From contig JBEPWB010000003.1 of NCBI GenBank assembly GCA_041642635.1, positions 1-40,301 on the forward strand: DNA of 40,301 nucleotides, written 5' to 3'. Source of the stretch: JAAZVM01 sp041642635 (lineage in GTDB: Bacteria > Patescibacteriota > Gracilibacteria > BD1-5 > UBA6164). A program made the position numbers and the translations under genes. The notes under the pieces were generated by a model, which saw only the letters and a program-made list of their open reading frames with translations, had not been told where the DNA came from and searched no databases. Below, one piece after another: positions 23,061 to 31,860 of the stretch (positions within the stretch are counted from its first letter, which is position 1; each line of letters opens with the position of its first letter).

Positions 23061-23699
23061 ATGAGTATTTATAAGATGACAGATGACGTTCTTGCAGATG
23101 TGCAAGGACAATCGTGGATGGATGTTGGAATTAATGATGACACAGAAATGACTGAAATTGTTAGTGAAACATCTAAAAACGGAAACCATTTCTTGGCTTT
23201 CTATTTCAAAAATGAACGTGGTGAAAAAGCGAGCAAAACTGAATGGGAAGTAAGGAATGATAAGTCTTTAGAACAAATGGATGAAAAAGAAAAAGCAGCC
23301 TATTTGTCTAAAGTGAAAAATCAAATGGCGAGAGTTAGCATTATAGCTCGTCAATTTATCAATAAATCAGAACTTTTATTTGAAGCTAATTCATTTAAAG
23401 ACTTTGCAACTATAATTAAAAATAAGTTGGAAGGTAAATATGAAGGTATAAAGCTTAGAATAAAAATTGTATATGACTATAATGATTGGGCAACACTTCC
23501 AAGTTACGTCAAGTATCCTTGGATTGAAAGGATGGATGAAGTACCTGATAGAAGTAAGTCCAAAATCAAAATACTGGACGGTATAGACAAAATGGAAAAA
23601 ACTAATACTCCGGATAAATTGAACAAGGATGAAAATCCTTTGTTACCAGAGTCGGATAATTCTAAGTCTTCAGCAAATAAAGACGATATTCCGTTCTAA
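23061..23699 (+). CDS. ssb: single-stranded DNA-binding protein
   Basis: This encodes 212 residues. The C-terminus ends KDDIPF, the acidic tip that bacterial and phage SSBs use to dock partner proteins, preceded by a Ser/Asn/Asp-rich flexible tail. The N-terminal 150 residues are mixed beta and helix, consistent with an OB fold (FLAFYFKNERGEKASKTEWEV), though not close to Escherichia coli SSB. It follows the Sak4-like ATPase by 10 nt. It coats single strands during replication and recombination. Confidence rests on the tail and the neighbour. Confidence 0.8.
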   Translation: MSIYKMTDDVLADVQGQSWMDVGINDDTEMTEIVSETSKNGNHFLAFYFKNERGEKASKTEWEVRNDKSLEQMDEKEKAAYLSKVKNQMARVSIIARQFINKSELLFEANSFKDFATIIKNKLEGKYEGIKLRIKIVYDYNDWATLPSYVKYPWIERMDEVPDRSKSKIKILDGIDKMEKTNTPDKLNKDENPLLPESDNSKSSANKDDIPF

Positions 23700-23707
23700 T
23701 ATACATT

Positions 23708-23735
23708 GTATAGGGCTCTTGGTTGAGCCCTATAC
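23708..23735 (+). terminator. 11-bp perfect hairpin after ssb
   Basis: GTATAGGGCTC 23708-23718 pairs perfectly with GAGCCCTATAC 23725-23735 with a 6-nt loop. Only a short TCCTAATT follows, so it may be an attenuator or RNA-processing/stability stem rather than a strong terminator. It also shows that a TTG at 23723, inside the stem, is unlikely to be the primase start. Confidence 0.65.
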
Positions 23736-23755
23736 TCCTAATTAACTTTGCGATC

Positions 23756-24712
23756 ATGGTATATAATAATTCACAAGCTGTTACACTTTCTAAAGAGGAA
23801 GTATTAAACATGATAAATGAATTAGAAGTATATACATTTTACATGGGTTTTAAGCCTGAAATTAATCAAATCTATATCAGCCCTTTAAGACATGATAAAA
23901 GTCCTTCATTTAACCTCTTTTGGGGCAAAAACGGGCATTTATTATATAAGGATTTTGGTACAGGAAATTCAGGTGATTGTATTACCTTTGTAAAAGAATT
24001 AACAAATACTACCACAAGCAAAGCAATATCAGAAATTTTAGAATTATTTACTTCTAAAAAGATTAACAATCCCCCTAAAAAACGTAAATTACGTAAAATA
24101 CCAACAAGTACTACCTCTATAGATATTAAAATTTTACCTTACAATGAAGAAGGTTTAGAATTTTGGAATAAATTTGGAATAGATTTAAAAACTCTAAATA
24201 AGTATGAGGTATTTCAAGTAAAAAGCGTATGGATTAATGACAATTTAAAGTTAACGTATAAGAAAGGAAATCCTATCTTTGCATATAAACTTTATGACAG
24301 AATAAAAATATATCAACCATTAGATAGAGAACATAGATTTTTTACAAATTGTAATGTGTACTATATTCAAGGCTGGAAACAGTTAGATAGGAATAAAGAC
24401 ACTTTAATTATCACTAAATCTCTTAAAGATGTAATGTTATTAAATATATTAGGGTATGCTGCTATAGCACCTAATGCAGAAAGTTATGCAATACCTGATA
24501 ATATTGTAACAGAAATTAAGAAAAACTTTAATAATATTATATTGTTATATGATAGAGATATTGCAGGGATATTAAACACACGTAAAATTGTAAAAAATAA
24601 TAAATTTGACTTTAGATTTATACCTAAAAAATATAAATGTAAAGATATAACAGATTTCTATTTAAAATATGGAAAAGATCAAACTATCAAAGTATTGTCA
24701 AATTTAATTTAA
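23756..24712 (+). CDS. DnaG-type primase (TOPRIM)
   Basis: This encodes 318 residues from ATG 23756. Near residues 40-80, S-P-L-R-H-D-K-S-P-S-F and K-D-F-G-T-G-N-S-G-D match the N-terminal domain of DnaG primases, but the usual zinc-binding cysteines are missing. The TOPRIM part has I-I-T-K-S-L-K-D where the consensus has a glutamate (EG..D), and I-L-L-Y-D-R-D with both aspartates. It makes RNA primers at the fork. The altered TOPRIM glutamate position may be compensated by a nearby residue. Stop lies 6 nt before the next gene. Confidence 0.85.
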   Translation: MVYNNSQAVTLSKEEVLNMINELEVYTFYMGFKPEINQIYISPLRHDKSPSFNLFWGKNGHLLYKDFGTGNSGDCITFVKELTNTTTSKAISEILELFTSKKINNPPKKRKLRKIPTSTTSIDIKILPYNEEGLEFWNKFGIDLKTLNKYEVFQVKSVWINDNLKLTYKKGNPIFAYKLYDRIKIYQPLDREHRFFTNCNVYYIQGWKQLDRNKDTLIITKSLKDVMLLNILGYAAIAPNAESYAIPDNIVTEIKKNFNNIILLYDRDIAGILNTRKIVKNNKFDFRFIPKKYKCKDITDFYLKYGKDQTIKVLSNLI

Positions 24713-24718
24713 CACGTA

Positions 24719-25624
24719 ATGGCTAGAGTAAAAGCATTAGACAAAAATTTTAAACCTAAAATTATCCCAATTATTCAAAGTTCTAATACAGAACTGTTAA
24801 ATCTAATACAGTATCCTGTATATCTTTATGCTTATCCTAAAGGAGTTAAAATTCTTATAAGGTCTGGGCATATGAGATTTGAAAATGGGGAAATTGTAAG
24901 AAACATGAGCTTTAAACATAAGCTTGAAAAGTTACTAACTAAATCTAGAAATATAAAAGTAACTTTGGAATGTATTGTAAGTACTACACCTGGAATAGAA
25001 ATAGAAGAAAATGAAATCTATCATATTCTAAGAGATCTCACTGGAAGCATTGAACAAATACATGTAACAATTTTAGACATGGTATTTGAACATTCCCCAG
25101 AAGCTTTGGATTTTACTGCACGTACTAACAGTTTAAAAGTACTTTTTAGATCTGAAGAAGTAGGAAAATATCCTAAAATTGCAAATACTGTATTAGTACA
25201 TTCAAGAAAAGAGTTTGAAAATCTTATTTTAGTATATAATATTGCAGACTCATGTAATGAGTTTATTATCGCATCCCCAAAATCTAAATATAAATTTGGA
25301 GTCATTGAAGATCTTTTCTTAAATGATGGGGGTATTGCTAAAATAGATACTAAAACTACTTTTAGTGCCCAGGTAATGTATATACATCCTAAGATTATAA
25401 ATATCCGGAATAAAAATGTATATGTTGCTAAAAGTATAGAAGTAAATTATAAAGATGCTGTATTAGAAATTGAATTAGATTCTCTTTCAGTAATGGTTAC
25501 TTCTAAAATATGGGAGAACAGGAAAAATTTAACAGGACAGAATATTTTATTTTCAGGAACTGTTATTCCTGGGTATGAATACCCTAAATACAGATCTTTT
25601 ATTAGATTTGAAAAATTTCAATAG
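24719..25624 (+). CDS. DNA-ligase-fold protein lacking the catalytic lysine
   Basis: This encodes 301 residues, the size of a minimal ATP-dependent ligase. The order of ligase motifs is visible: Y37-A-Y-P-K-G42-V-K where motif I should read K-x-D-G-V-R; L-E84-C-I-V for motif III; I-L-D-M-V-F near 118-123 for IIIa; E181-F-I-I-A-S-P-K-S-K-Y-K-F-G194 for motifs IV-V; and a C-terminal OB-like region ending P-K-Y-R-S-F-I-R-F. The nucleophilic lysine aligns with Tyr39 (K41 is out of register), and the motif I aspartate is gone. Active ligases seal nicks by adenylation at that lysine. Here sealing activity is probably lost or altered, leaving DNA binding. It sits in the replication operon. Confidence 0.6.
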   Translation: MARVKALDKNFKPKIIPIIQSSNTELLNLIQYPVYLYAYPKGVKILIRSGHMRFENGEIVRNMSFKHKLEKLLTKSRNIKVTLECIVSTTPGIEIEENEIYHILRDLTGSIEQIHVTILDMVFEHSPEALDFTARTNSLKVLFRSEEVGKYPKIANTVLVHSRKEFENLILVYNIADSCNEFIIASPKSKYKFGVIEDLFLNDGGIAKIDTKTTFSAQVMYIHPKIINIRNKNVYVAKSIEVNYKDAVLEIELDSLSVMVTSKIWENRKNLTGQNILFSGTVIPGYEYPKYRSFIRFEKFQ

Positions 25625-25626
25625 TT

Positions 25627-28575
25627 ATGTTAACTAAAGTTTCTCAAGAAATTAAAGAAAATACCTTGGATGATTCAGCATTTAATGCTGAGTTGTCTAA
25701 GATTTTTAGAATTATATATGATGATTATATCAACAATATTCTAAAAAAATATAATATTAATAAAGATATTCCTCATTATTATGATGATAGTTTATCATCA
25801 CAATATACTGGTAATACCTCTTACAGAAGAAGAAGAAGTGTTATTGGTATAAACATGAATTTAAAAAGAGAAGTATCATATATATCTTTATTAAAAAATT
25901 ACAAAGAATTTTACAAAGACTACAAGTTAGAAATACCTAAATCTATACCTTTAATTAAATTAAAAAGTATTGAAGACATCATAGAAAATTCAAATTATGA
26001 TGATCCAGTATTAAAAAGACTTCGTTCTGACTCTTTAAAAGTCAAATCTACATATCTTAATAATAAAAATATAAATTTTATTGATTATAACGATGGGAAT
26101 ATTGTAGCTTTGAATTATAACGATATAAAAAAAGGTATTTTCAGTACATTTAAAAGTTATATACTTCTAAGATATAATGCATCTACTGGACTTGAACGTT
26201 ATAATTCTATTAAAAGTATTATACCCTTAGAAACTGTTAAAATAAGAAATATAACGATTAATAATGGTGTTATACAAATAAATTTCACTTCAAAAAATGG
26301 TATTGCTACTAGACAAGTAATAAGAGAAGATCTAAAATTTACTGTGTATAAACCAGGTAAATTATTACCTGCTCTATTTGATATTATTAAATCTCATCAA
26401 TCTGAACATTTCGTAAATGCCTGCAAAACTTACGAGATGCAAAAAGAAGAACAGATTAAAAAGTTTGAAATAATAAATGGAAAACTTATTTCATTCTATT
26501 ATCATTATGGAAAGTATAGTGATGAAGGTATGGGAAGCTTACATACAAGCTGTATGAGAAATTCAGATTCAGTAAATTTCTATTCTGTATTTCCTAAAGT
26601 TATTTCAATGTTGTCAAAATTTGATAATAAAGGAAAACTAAAAGGAAGAGCATTATTATGGAAAGGGATACCTGGAAAATATCTAGATGATTTTAAAAAC
26701 GGTACTAAAACTATAGAAGAATTAAGGAAGTTTGAAGAGAATGTAATGGATAGGATCTATTATGATTCTCAAGAAACAGCCAATACTTTTGTTTCATATG
26801 CTAAAGTAAAAGGTATAAAAACTTCTTATGGATCATCGCCTAACGAAGCAATAGAAAAAAAAGAGTACTTTGTAATATTACCAGAAATAAGTTCTGAAAA
26901 AGCTTTATATTTAACAACTACAGAGCATGGGACACCTTACATGGATTCCTTTTCTAATCTTATAGAGAATAAAGTTAATAATATTTCTACTCTTTATATG
27001 ACTAATATGGGGACTAGAGGATTTAGCGGACCTTTTAAAGATATATTTAAACTACATTACAAAATTCCAAAATCAGAAACTGCAGATTCTATAATGCATA
27101 ATTTAGCTAAAGTAGCTATAGAGAATCTACAAAGTTCTCGTGAGACACTTTATACTTTTTTAGAACGCTATCAATTAGGTGATTATATATCTGGAAATAG
27201 TAATAATAGTAGACCTAAAAAAATAAATGTTTCCAGAATAATAACAGATATTCTAAGACGAGTTGATATGAACGGGTCTAAAAAAATAGAATTTTCTGAT
27301 ATTGACAAATATAAAACTATATTTTCAGAAGTTCTTAAATCAGACAGTAAAAATATCAATATTGATATACATAAAAATTTAAAATTAAATTTTAATCTTT
27401 CTAAATATAAAAATGAATTAGAAACTATTTCAAATAATGGAGTTTCTGAAAAAGCAAATAAGCTAAATAAGTTATTAAAATCTTTGTATTTCGAAGTTAT
27501 AGATATTGTACATGAAAAAACAAAGAATTTAGATGTGCAATATTATGAAAACAGTTCAGATATATCTGAAAAGAATTTACAAGTAAAACCTTTATCTTTA
27601 GTAGAATTAAAAACTTCTTTAATAAATCCAATGTTTTTAGGTTTATCACATTCTGAAAAATTTAAAAAAGCTTTTGGATTACGGGTAAATAGTAAAACTT
27701 TACATTTTAGACCAGAATTAATTGATAAAATTCTAGAAGTATATAAAAGAGAAATAGGATTACCTGAATTTCACTTAATACAAACAGTGTACAATTATTG
27801 TGTAGCTGCTGTATTAAAAAATTTAAATATTGAGAATTCAGGAATGACTAGATCTTTCGAAGGAATTTTAATTCCTAATTCTTCTGTATTTGAAATGCTT
27901 AAGATACTTCTTACAGATTTTAAAGTTTTTAAAATTTCAGAAGTTACTCCAAAAATAGAAATACCTAATACTTGTATACCTTTAATTGGTATAAATGAAG
28001 TATTAACAGCCCGTTCAGAAAAAGATATAACAGCATTTTTAGATGATAAACATAAAGATCTAAATAGTGTAGATAGAAAAGCAATTGTATCTATTTTTGA
28101 GATGTTAAAATCTTCGTTTACCGATGAAAATAAAAATAAAAATTCTTCCTATTATAATACACCATACATGGAAAGAATTTTGATGAATCAAGGAATGTGG
28201 ACATCAATGACCAGAAGTACAAATATGCAAACACCATATTCTGAAGAAGATGATAGAAACTCTTCAAGATTTAAAAACATGTATTTTATATATAAAAATT
28301 ATATAGAAGCACTATGTGAGTATTTTAAAAATTTAAAAAGTACAGATTTTAATATTAAAATATCTGTATTACCTAATTACGATATAATTATTGATTTATA
28401 TTGTAAAATAAATGGAGTTAATATGCCAATAACTTCAGATAGACGTTCACAAAGAACTTATCTTACTATAACTTATACATTACTGGATTCAGAAAGAAAA
28501 CCAGTATTAACTTCTGATAATTCAAATAATATTTCAGAATATTTAAATATCATTAATTCATATTTAAATGATTAA
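25627..28575 (+). CDS. large phage protein of unknown function with SCMR / GRALLW / MDRIY motifs
   Basis: This encodes 982 residues, starting 2 nt after the previous stop. Residues 290-380 hold three spaced blocks: S-L-H-T-S-C309-M-R, G-R-A-L-L-W (340-345) and M-D-R-I-Y (374-378). From memory, similar blocks recur in a widespread phage protein family without known function; I could not verify this. The flanks are Lys/Asn-rich and helical. The C-terminal half contains no motif I recognise. Position between ligase-like and peptidase genes suggests DNA metabolism. It overlaps the peptidase gene by 8 nt (ATGATTAA). Confidence 0.8.
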   Translation: MLTKVSQEIKENTLDDSAFNAELSKIFRIIYDDYINNILKKYNINKDIPHYYDDSLSSQYTGNTSYRRRRSVIGINMNLKREVSYISLLKNYKEFYKDYKLEIPKSIPLIKLKSIEDIIENSNYDDPVLKRLRSDSLKVKSTYLNNKNINFIDYNDGNIVALNYNDIKKGIFSTFKSYILLRYNASTGLERYNSIKSIIPLETVKIRNITINNGVIQINFTSKNGIATRQVIREDLKFTVYKPGKLLPALFDIIKSHQSEHFVNACKTYEMQKEEQIKKFEIINGKLISFYYHYGKYSDEGMGSLHTSCMRNSDSVNFYSVFPKVISMLSKFDNKGKLKGRALLWKGIPGKYLDDFKNGTKTIEELRKFEENVMDRIYYDSQETANTFVSYAKVKGIKTSYGSSPNEAIEKKEYFVILPEISSEKALYLTTTEHGTPYMDSFSNLIENKVNNISTLYMTNMGTRGFSGPFKDIFKLHYKIPKSETADSIMHNLAKVAIENLQSSRETLYTFLERYQLGDYISGNSNNSRPKKINVSRIITDILRRVDMNGSKKIEFSDIDKYKTIFSEVLKSDSKNINIDIHKNLKLNFNLSKYKNELETISNNGVSEKANKLNKLLKSLYFEVIDIVHEKTKNLDVQYYENSSDISEKNLQVKPLSLVELKTSLINPMFLGLSHSEKFKKAFGLRVNSKTLHFRPELIDKILEVYKREIGLPEFHLIQTVYNYCVAAVLKNLNIENSGMTRSFEGILIPNSSVFEMLKILLTDFKVFKISEVTPKIEIPNTCIPLIGINEVLTARSEKDITAFLDDKHKDLNSVDRKAIVSIFEMLKSSFTDENKNKNSSYYNTPYMERILMNQGMWTSMTRSTNMQTPYSEEDDRNSSRFKNMYFIYKNYIEALCEYFKNLKSTDFNIKISVLPNYDIIIDLYCKINGVNMPITSDRRSQRTYLTITYTLLDSERKPVLTSDNSNNISEYLNIINSYLND

Positions 28576-29902
28576 ATCATATCTAGCTAATGAAGCAACT
28601 AATCCTACTAGATTTTATGATTTAGAATTATTAAAACAGATTGTAGCAATACAATCAAAATCCGATGTAAGATATTTTAAAAAAGATGTTGAAGATAAAA
28701 ATAATTTAGATGCAAAAATGATAGAAATGATAGAAAGTATTCTATCTTCTATTTCTAGATTTACAAAATCTACAATAACTGTAAAAAAAGACTCTTATGG
28801 AAATATTTATGTGACTAAAGGAAAAGCAGATTCTTATCCTTGTGTAGTATCTCATGTAGATACTGTACATTCTATAGTTACAGGAAGAAGAGTATATCAA
28901 CAAAACGATATACTTTTCTGTTTTAGTGATTCTGAAATGAAACAAGTAGGAACTGGAGGAGATGATAAAGTAGGCATTTTTGTCAATTTACAAGCTCTGA
29001 TAGACTTTGATAACATAAAGGCTGTATTCTATCGAAATGAAGAAATCGGTCATTTAGGATCAAGGCATTCAATATTAAACAAAAAAGATTTCTATAAAGA
29101 TTGTAATTTTATATTACAATGTGATCGTAAAGGAAACGATGATTTTTTAACAACTTCTTCTGGAGTAAAACTATGTTCTACAGATTTTATAAATAGTATA
29201 AAGCCGTATGTAGAAAAACACAGTTTTGTAGTTAGGGACAATGGAGTTTCTACAGATGTAGATACATTAGTTTCTCAAGGAGTTGGAGTTTCCTGTGCTA
29301 ATATCAGTTCTGGATATCATAATCCACATACTGACAAAGAAGTTATCAATGTTAAAGAAGTAGGTAAAACTTATTCTTTAGTGTTTGATATCATAGATAA
29401 TTTAGGTAATAGTAAATTTGAACATACTTATATACCTAAATTTAAAAGTTTCGAAAAGAAAGAAACTAAAATACCTGCAAGTAGTGCATTTTATAGTAAT
29501 CCAAAAGAAAAAGGTAAACAATACGGATTTCCTATGATAGCTCCTGCTAGAGGAAATAATCAAAACATTCTAAAAGGAATGTATGATATTATAATTCCTA
29601 AAGTAATTAAAGTAGCTGAAGAATGTCCTACTTGTAAAAGAGATATTTTTATCAATACAGATACTAACAGACTTGTATGTTTCAAATGTAATAATAATTT
29701 GGAATTAACATACCCAGATTGGCATGAATACCTAGTCGTAACATTTCAAGAAGGTAAACGTAAAAGAGATTATGTTTACAGTTGGATGTACAATGCCTGG
29801 GTAGAACGTGACAATGCAATATTTATGAGTGAAAATCGCTTAGATACCTGGGTCTCACAAGAAATATATGATGAAAGCCAGAAGAAAGACAGTAAAAAGT
29901 AA
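28568..29902 (+). CDS. M20-family-type metallopeptidase with C-terminal zinc ribbon
   Basis: This encodes 444 residues. The full di-zinc ligand set of the M20/M28-type aminopeptidase fold is in order: H96-x-D98 (S-H-V-D-T-V), D132 (G-G-D-D-K), E158-E159 (N-E-E-I-G-H), D186 (Q-C-D-R) and H254 (H-N-P-H-T-D). These enzymes remove residues from peptides or cleave small amides. Residues 353-374 add a four-cysteine ribbon (CPTC...CFKC), not usual in the family. It is intracellular (no signal). Found in a replication operon, overlapped at both ends by neighbours, it is unusual for a phage. The substrate is unknown. Confidence 0.8.
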   Translation: MIKSYLANEATNPTRFYDLELLKQIVAIQSKSDVRYFKKDVEDKNNLDAKMIEMIESILSSISRFTKSTITVKKDSYGNIYVTKGKADSYPCVVSHVDTVHSIVTGRRVYQQNDILFCFSDSEMKQVGTGGDDKVGIFVNLQALIDFDNIKAVFYRNEEIGHLGSRHSILNKKDFYKDCNFILQCDRKGNDDFLTTSSGVKLCSTDFINSIKPYVEKHSFVVRDNGVSTDVDTLVSQGVGVSCANISSGYHNPHTDKEVINVKEVGKTYSLVFDIIDNLGNSKFEHTYIPKFKSFEKKETKIPASSAFYSNPKEKGKQYGFPMIAPARGNNQNILKGMYDIIIPKVIKVAEECPTCKRDIFINTDTNRLVCFKCNNNLELTYPDWHEYLVVTFQEGKRKRDYVYSWMYNAWVERDNAIFMSENRLDTWVSQEIYDESQKKDSKK

Positions 29903-30299
29903 AAAGAAATCTGTATCTTCTGAGAATTCTAAAGTAAAAAATGCTACACCTTTGACTTACGATTCTATTAAATTTAGAAGTAAGTTGGAGGTGTATTGTT
30001 ACAAAGAGTTAAAAAAATATAATATAAATGCGAACTATGAACCTATAACATATACAGTTTTAGACAGTTTTATTTTTGAAAATAAAAAAGTTCAAGGCAT
30101 TAAATATACGCCAGACTTTGTCGGAGAAGATTTTATTATAGAATGTAAAGGTTGGATGAACGATGCTTTCCCTCTAAGATGGAAACTATTTAAACACTTC
30201 TTAGTAAGGAATGATTTTAAACATCGCTTGTATTTACCTAGAAATCAGAAGGATATAGATGAAATGATTAAAAATATTTTAAGCTTTAAAGATGCATAA
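29868..30299 (+). CDS. PD-(D/E)XK endonuclease (DUF1064 / endonuclease I-like)
   Basis: This encodes 143 residues; two ATGs at 29868 and 29871. A basic N-terminus (KARRKTVKSKKKS) is followed by F-R-S-K-L-E-V-Y, Y-T-P-D83-F and I-I-E92-C-K94-G-W, the D...E-x-K metal site. Phage enzymes of this type cut branched or nicked DNA and help resolve recombination or degrade host DNA. The start lies 35 nt inside the peptidase gene, and the end overlaps the next gene by 8 nt (ATGCATAA). Confidence 0.85.
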   Translation: MMKARRKTVKSKKKSVSSENSKVKNATPLTYDSIKFRSKLEVYCYKELKKYNINANYEPITYTVLDSFIFENKKVQGIKYTPDFVGEDFIIECKGWMNDAFPLRWKLFKHFLVRNDFKHRLYLPRNQKDIDEMIKNILSFKDA

Positions 30300-31272
30300 T
30301 AATAAAAATTATAGTACTACTAAAGCAATTTCTAATTCCTCTCTAGGACTTTTACAAAGTTCTCCAAAAGCATTTCTAAAATTTTACAATCAAGAACTAG
30401 AAGAAAAAGAAGAAAGCTATTTTAAACAAGGAAGCGCAATACATTGCTACATACTTGAACCTTTAGTATTCGCTGAAGAGTATGTCTTTTTAGACTATTC
30501 TATGCCTAACAGTCCTAAGAAAAAATCTTTTATAGAATTATATCTTAAGTCTAAAGGTAAAGAAGATGAAAAACTTAAAAAGGCATATAAAAAGAGTTAT
30601 AGTACTGTTTTAAATGATGAAATAGTACTAAAAAAGGCCCAAGATCTTAAAAAAGAACTTAAGCCTTATCTCAAAATGTTAGATTTAGAATCGAAAGGTA
30701 GTATAGTATTACCTAAAAAATCAGAGTATCAACTTAGGAAAATAAAAGAAGCTGTATTAAACCATCCTAAGGCATCTACACTCATATTTAAAATACCTGA
30801 GAATTTTGAAAATGTGTTTGTTTATAATGAAGTACCTGTTTATTGGCAAGTAAGTATTGAAAATAGTACTTATGATTTAAAAGCCTTATTAGATAGACTA
30901 ATTATAGATAAAGATAACAAAGTTATTCAAGTAATCGATTTGAAATCTACTAGGAAAATAGAAACTTTTGAAGAATCTTTTACACAGTTTGAGTATGATA
31001 GGCAATTAGCCTTCTATTCAAAAGCAGTAATGGAACTTTTTAAGCAGGAATTTCCTAAAGAGAATATAGAAGAATATAAAGTAGAGCATTATATAGTAGC
31101 AGTAAATAAAGAAGACGAACCTGAATGCAGAGTATACAAAGTAAGAGAATCTAGAATATTAGAAGCAGCAAATAAGATAAAAAAACTTCTAGATAAGATT
31201 CATTGGCATTTTACTAATCATAAATGGGAGTACTCTGTTGAGCAATATACACAAGGATATGAAGAACTATAA
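30292..31272 (+). CDS. RecE/YqaJ-like PD-(D/E)XK exonuclease
   Basis: This encodes 326 residues. N-terminal S-N-S-S-L-G-L-L-Q-S-S-P-K-A-F and G-S-A-I-H-C-Y-I-L-E-P match phage exonucleases of the RecE/DUF3799 type. The catalytic part has L-K-A-L-L-D-R-L-I and V-I-D-L-K-S-T (D-x-K), then E-Y-D-R-Q-L-A-F-Y. Such enzymes chew one strand of double-stranded DNA to prepare it for annealing by a Sak4 or RecT-type partner; the Sak4-like and SSB genes are in the same module. Confidence 0.8.
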   Translation: MHNNKNYSTTKAISNSSLGLLQSSPKAFLKFYNQELEEKEESYFKQGSAIHCYILEPLVFAEEYVFLDYSMPNSPKKKSFIELYLKSKGKEDEKLKKAYKKSYSTVLNDEIVLKKAQDLKKELKPYLKMLDLESKGSIVLPKKSEYQLRKIKEAVLNHPKASTLIFKIPENFENVFVYNEVPVYWQVSIENSTYDLKALLDRLIIDKDNKVIQVIDLKSTRKIETFEESFTQFEYDRQLAFYSKAVMELFKQEFPKENIEEYKVEHYIVAVNKEDEPECRVYKVRESRILEAANKIKKLLDKIHWHFTNHKWEYSVEQYTQGYEEL

Positions 31273-31777
31273 AGAAAGTACACTGTTTTTATTACCTTTA
31301 ATAAATTCAGAAGATTGCTTTTTGAATAAAGATGAAATAATTACAGATGATTTCATATCCACTTATATAAAAGATAACAGATTTCCACTTTTAGAAAATT
31401 CAATAGTACTAAAGTATAAAGGAAATAATGACAAATTAGAAAAGTTCTCTGAAATAAACAGGTTTTGGGGAAAAACATTTGATATGAATGGTTTGATTAC
31501 TTATCATATTACACTCAACGAAAAGTTAGCAAATACAGATTACGAAAAAATATTAAACGGGGACTATTCTAAATTAAGTTTAGACAGTAAATATAAAATT
31601 GCAGATTTTTGGAATTTAAATAAATATTCATTTTTATGGGGAGTATTATTTAAAACTTCATTTTCTAAATTAATATATTTACAGTACTTAAGAAAATTTG
31701 GAATACGAGCACCTCAAAGAACAAAGTTCGAATATTGGATAAAACCAAATTTGGCTAAAGAGACTTATTACAGCTAA
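31259..31777 (+). CDS. hypothetical protein
   Basis: This encodes 172 residues from ATG 31259, overlapping the exonuclease gene by 14 nt; a TTG start at 31238 is possible but not preferred. It is aromatic- and Lys-rich, with a Trp-containing middle (FWGKTFDMNGL, FWNLNKYSFLWG) and basic C-terminal stretch (RKFGIRAPQRTK). No motif recognised. It ends 35 nt before a terminator, so it closes this transcript. Confidence 0.7.
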   Translation: MKNYKESTLFLLPLINSEDCFLNKDEIITDDFISTYIKDNRFPLLENSIVLKYKGNNDKLEKFSEINRFWGKTFDMNGLITYHITLNEKLANTDYEKILNGDYSKLSLDSKYKIADFWNLNKYSFLWGVLFKTSFSKLIYLQYLRKFGIRAPQRTKFEYWIKPNLAKETYYS

Positions 31778-31811
31778 CAGTTGTTGGTTAATTTTAAGTT
31801 TGACAGATAAG

Positions 31812-31840
31812 AAGGGTCCCTTTCAAGGGGGCCCTTTTTT
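31812..31840 (+). terminator. strong intrinsic terminator
   Basis: AAGGGTCCC 31812-31820 pairs with GGGGCCCTT near 31827-31836 (one wobble), followed by TTTT. It probably ends the replication transcript. Confidence 0.85.
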
Positions 31841-31860
31841 AATTTAAAACAACTATTTCT

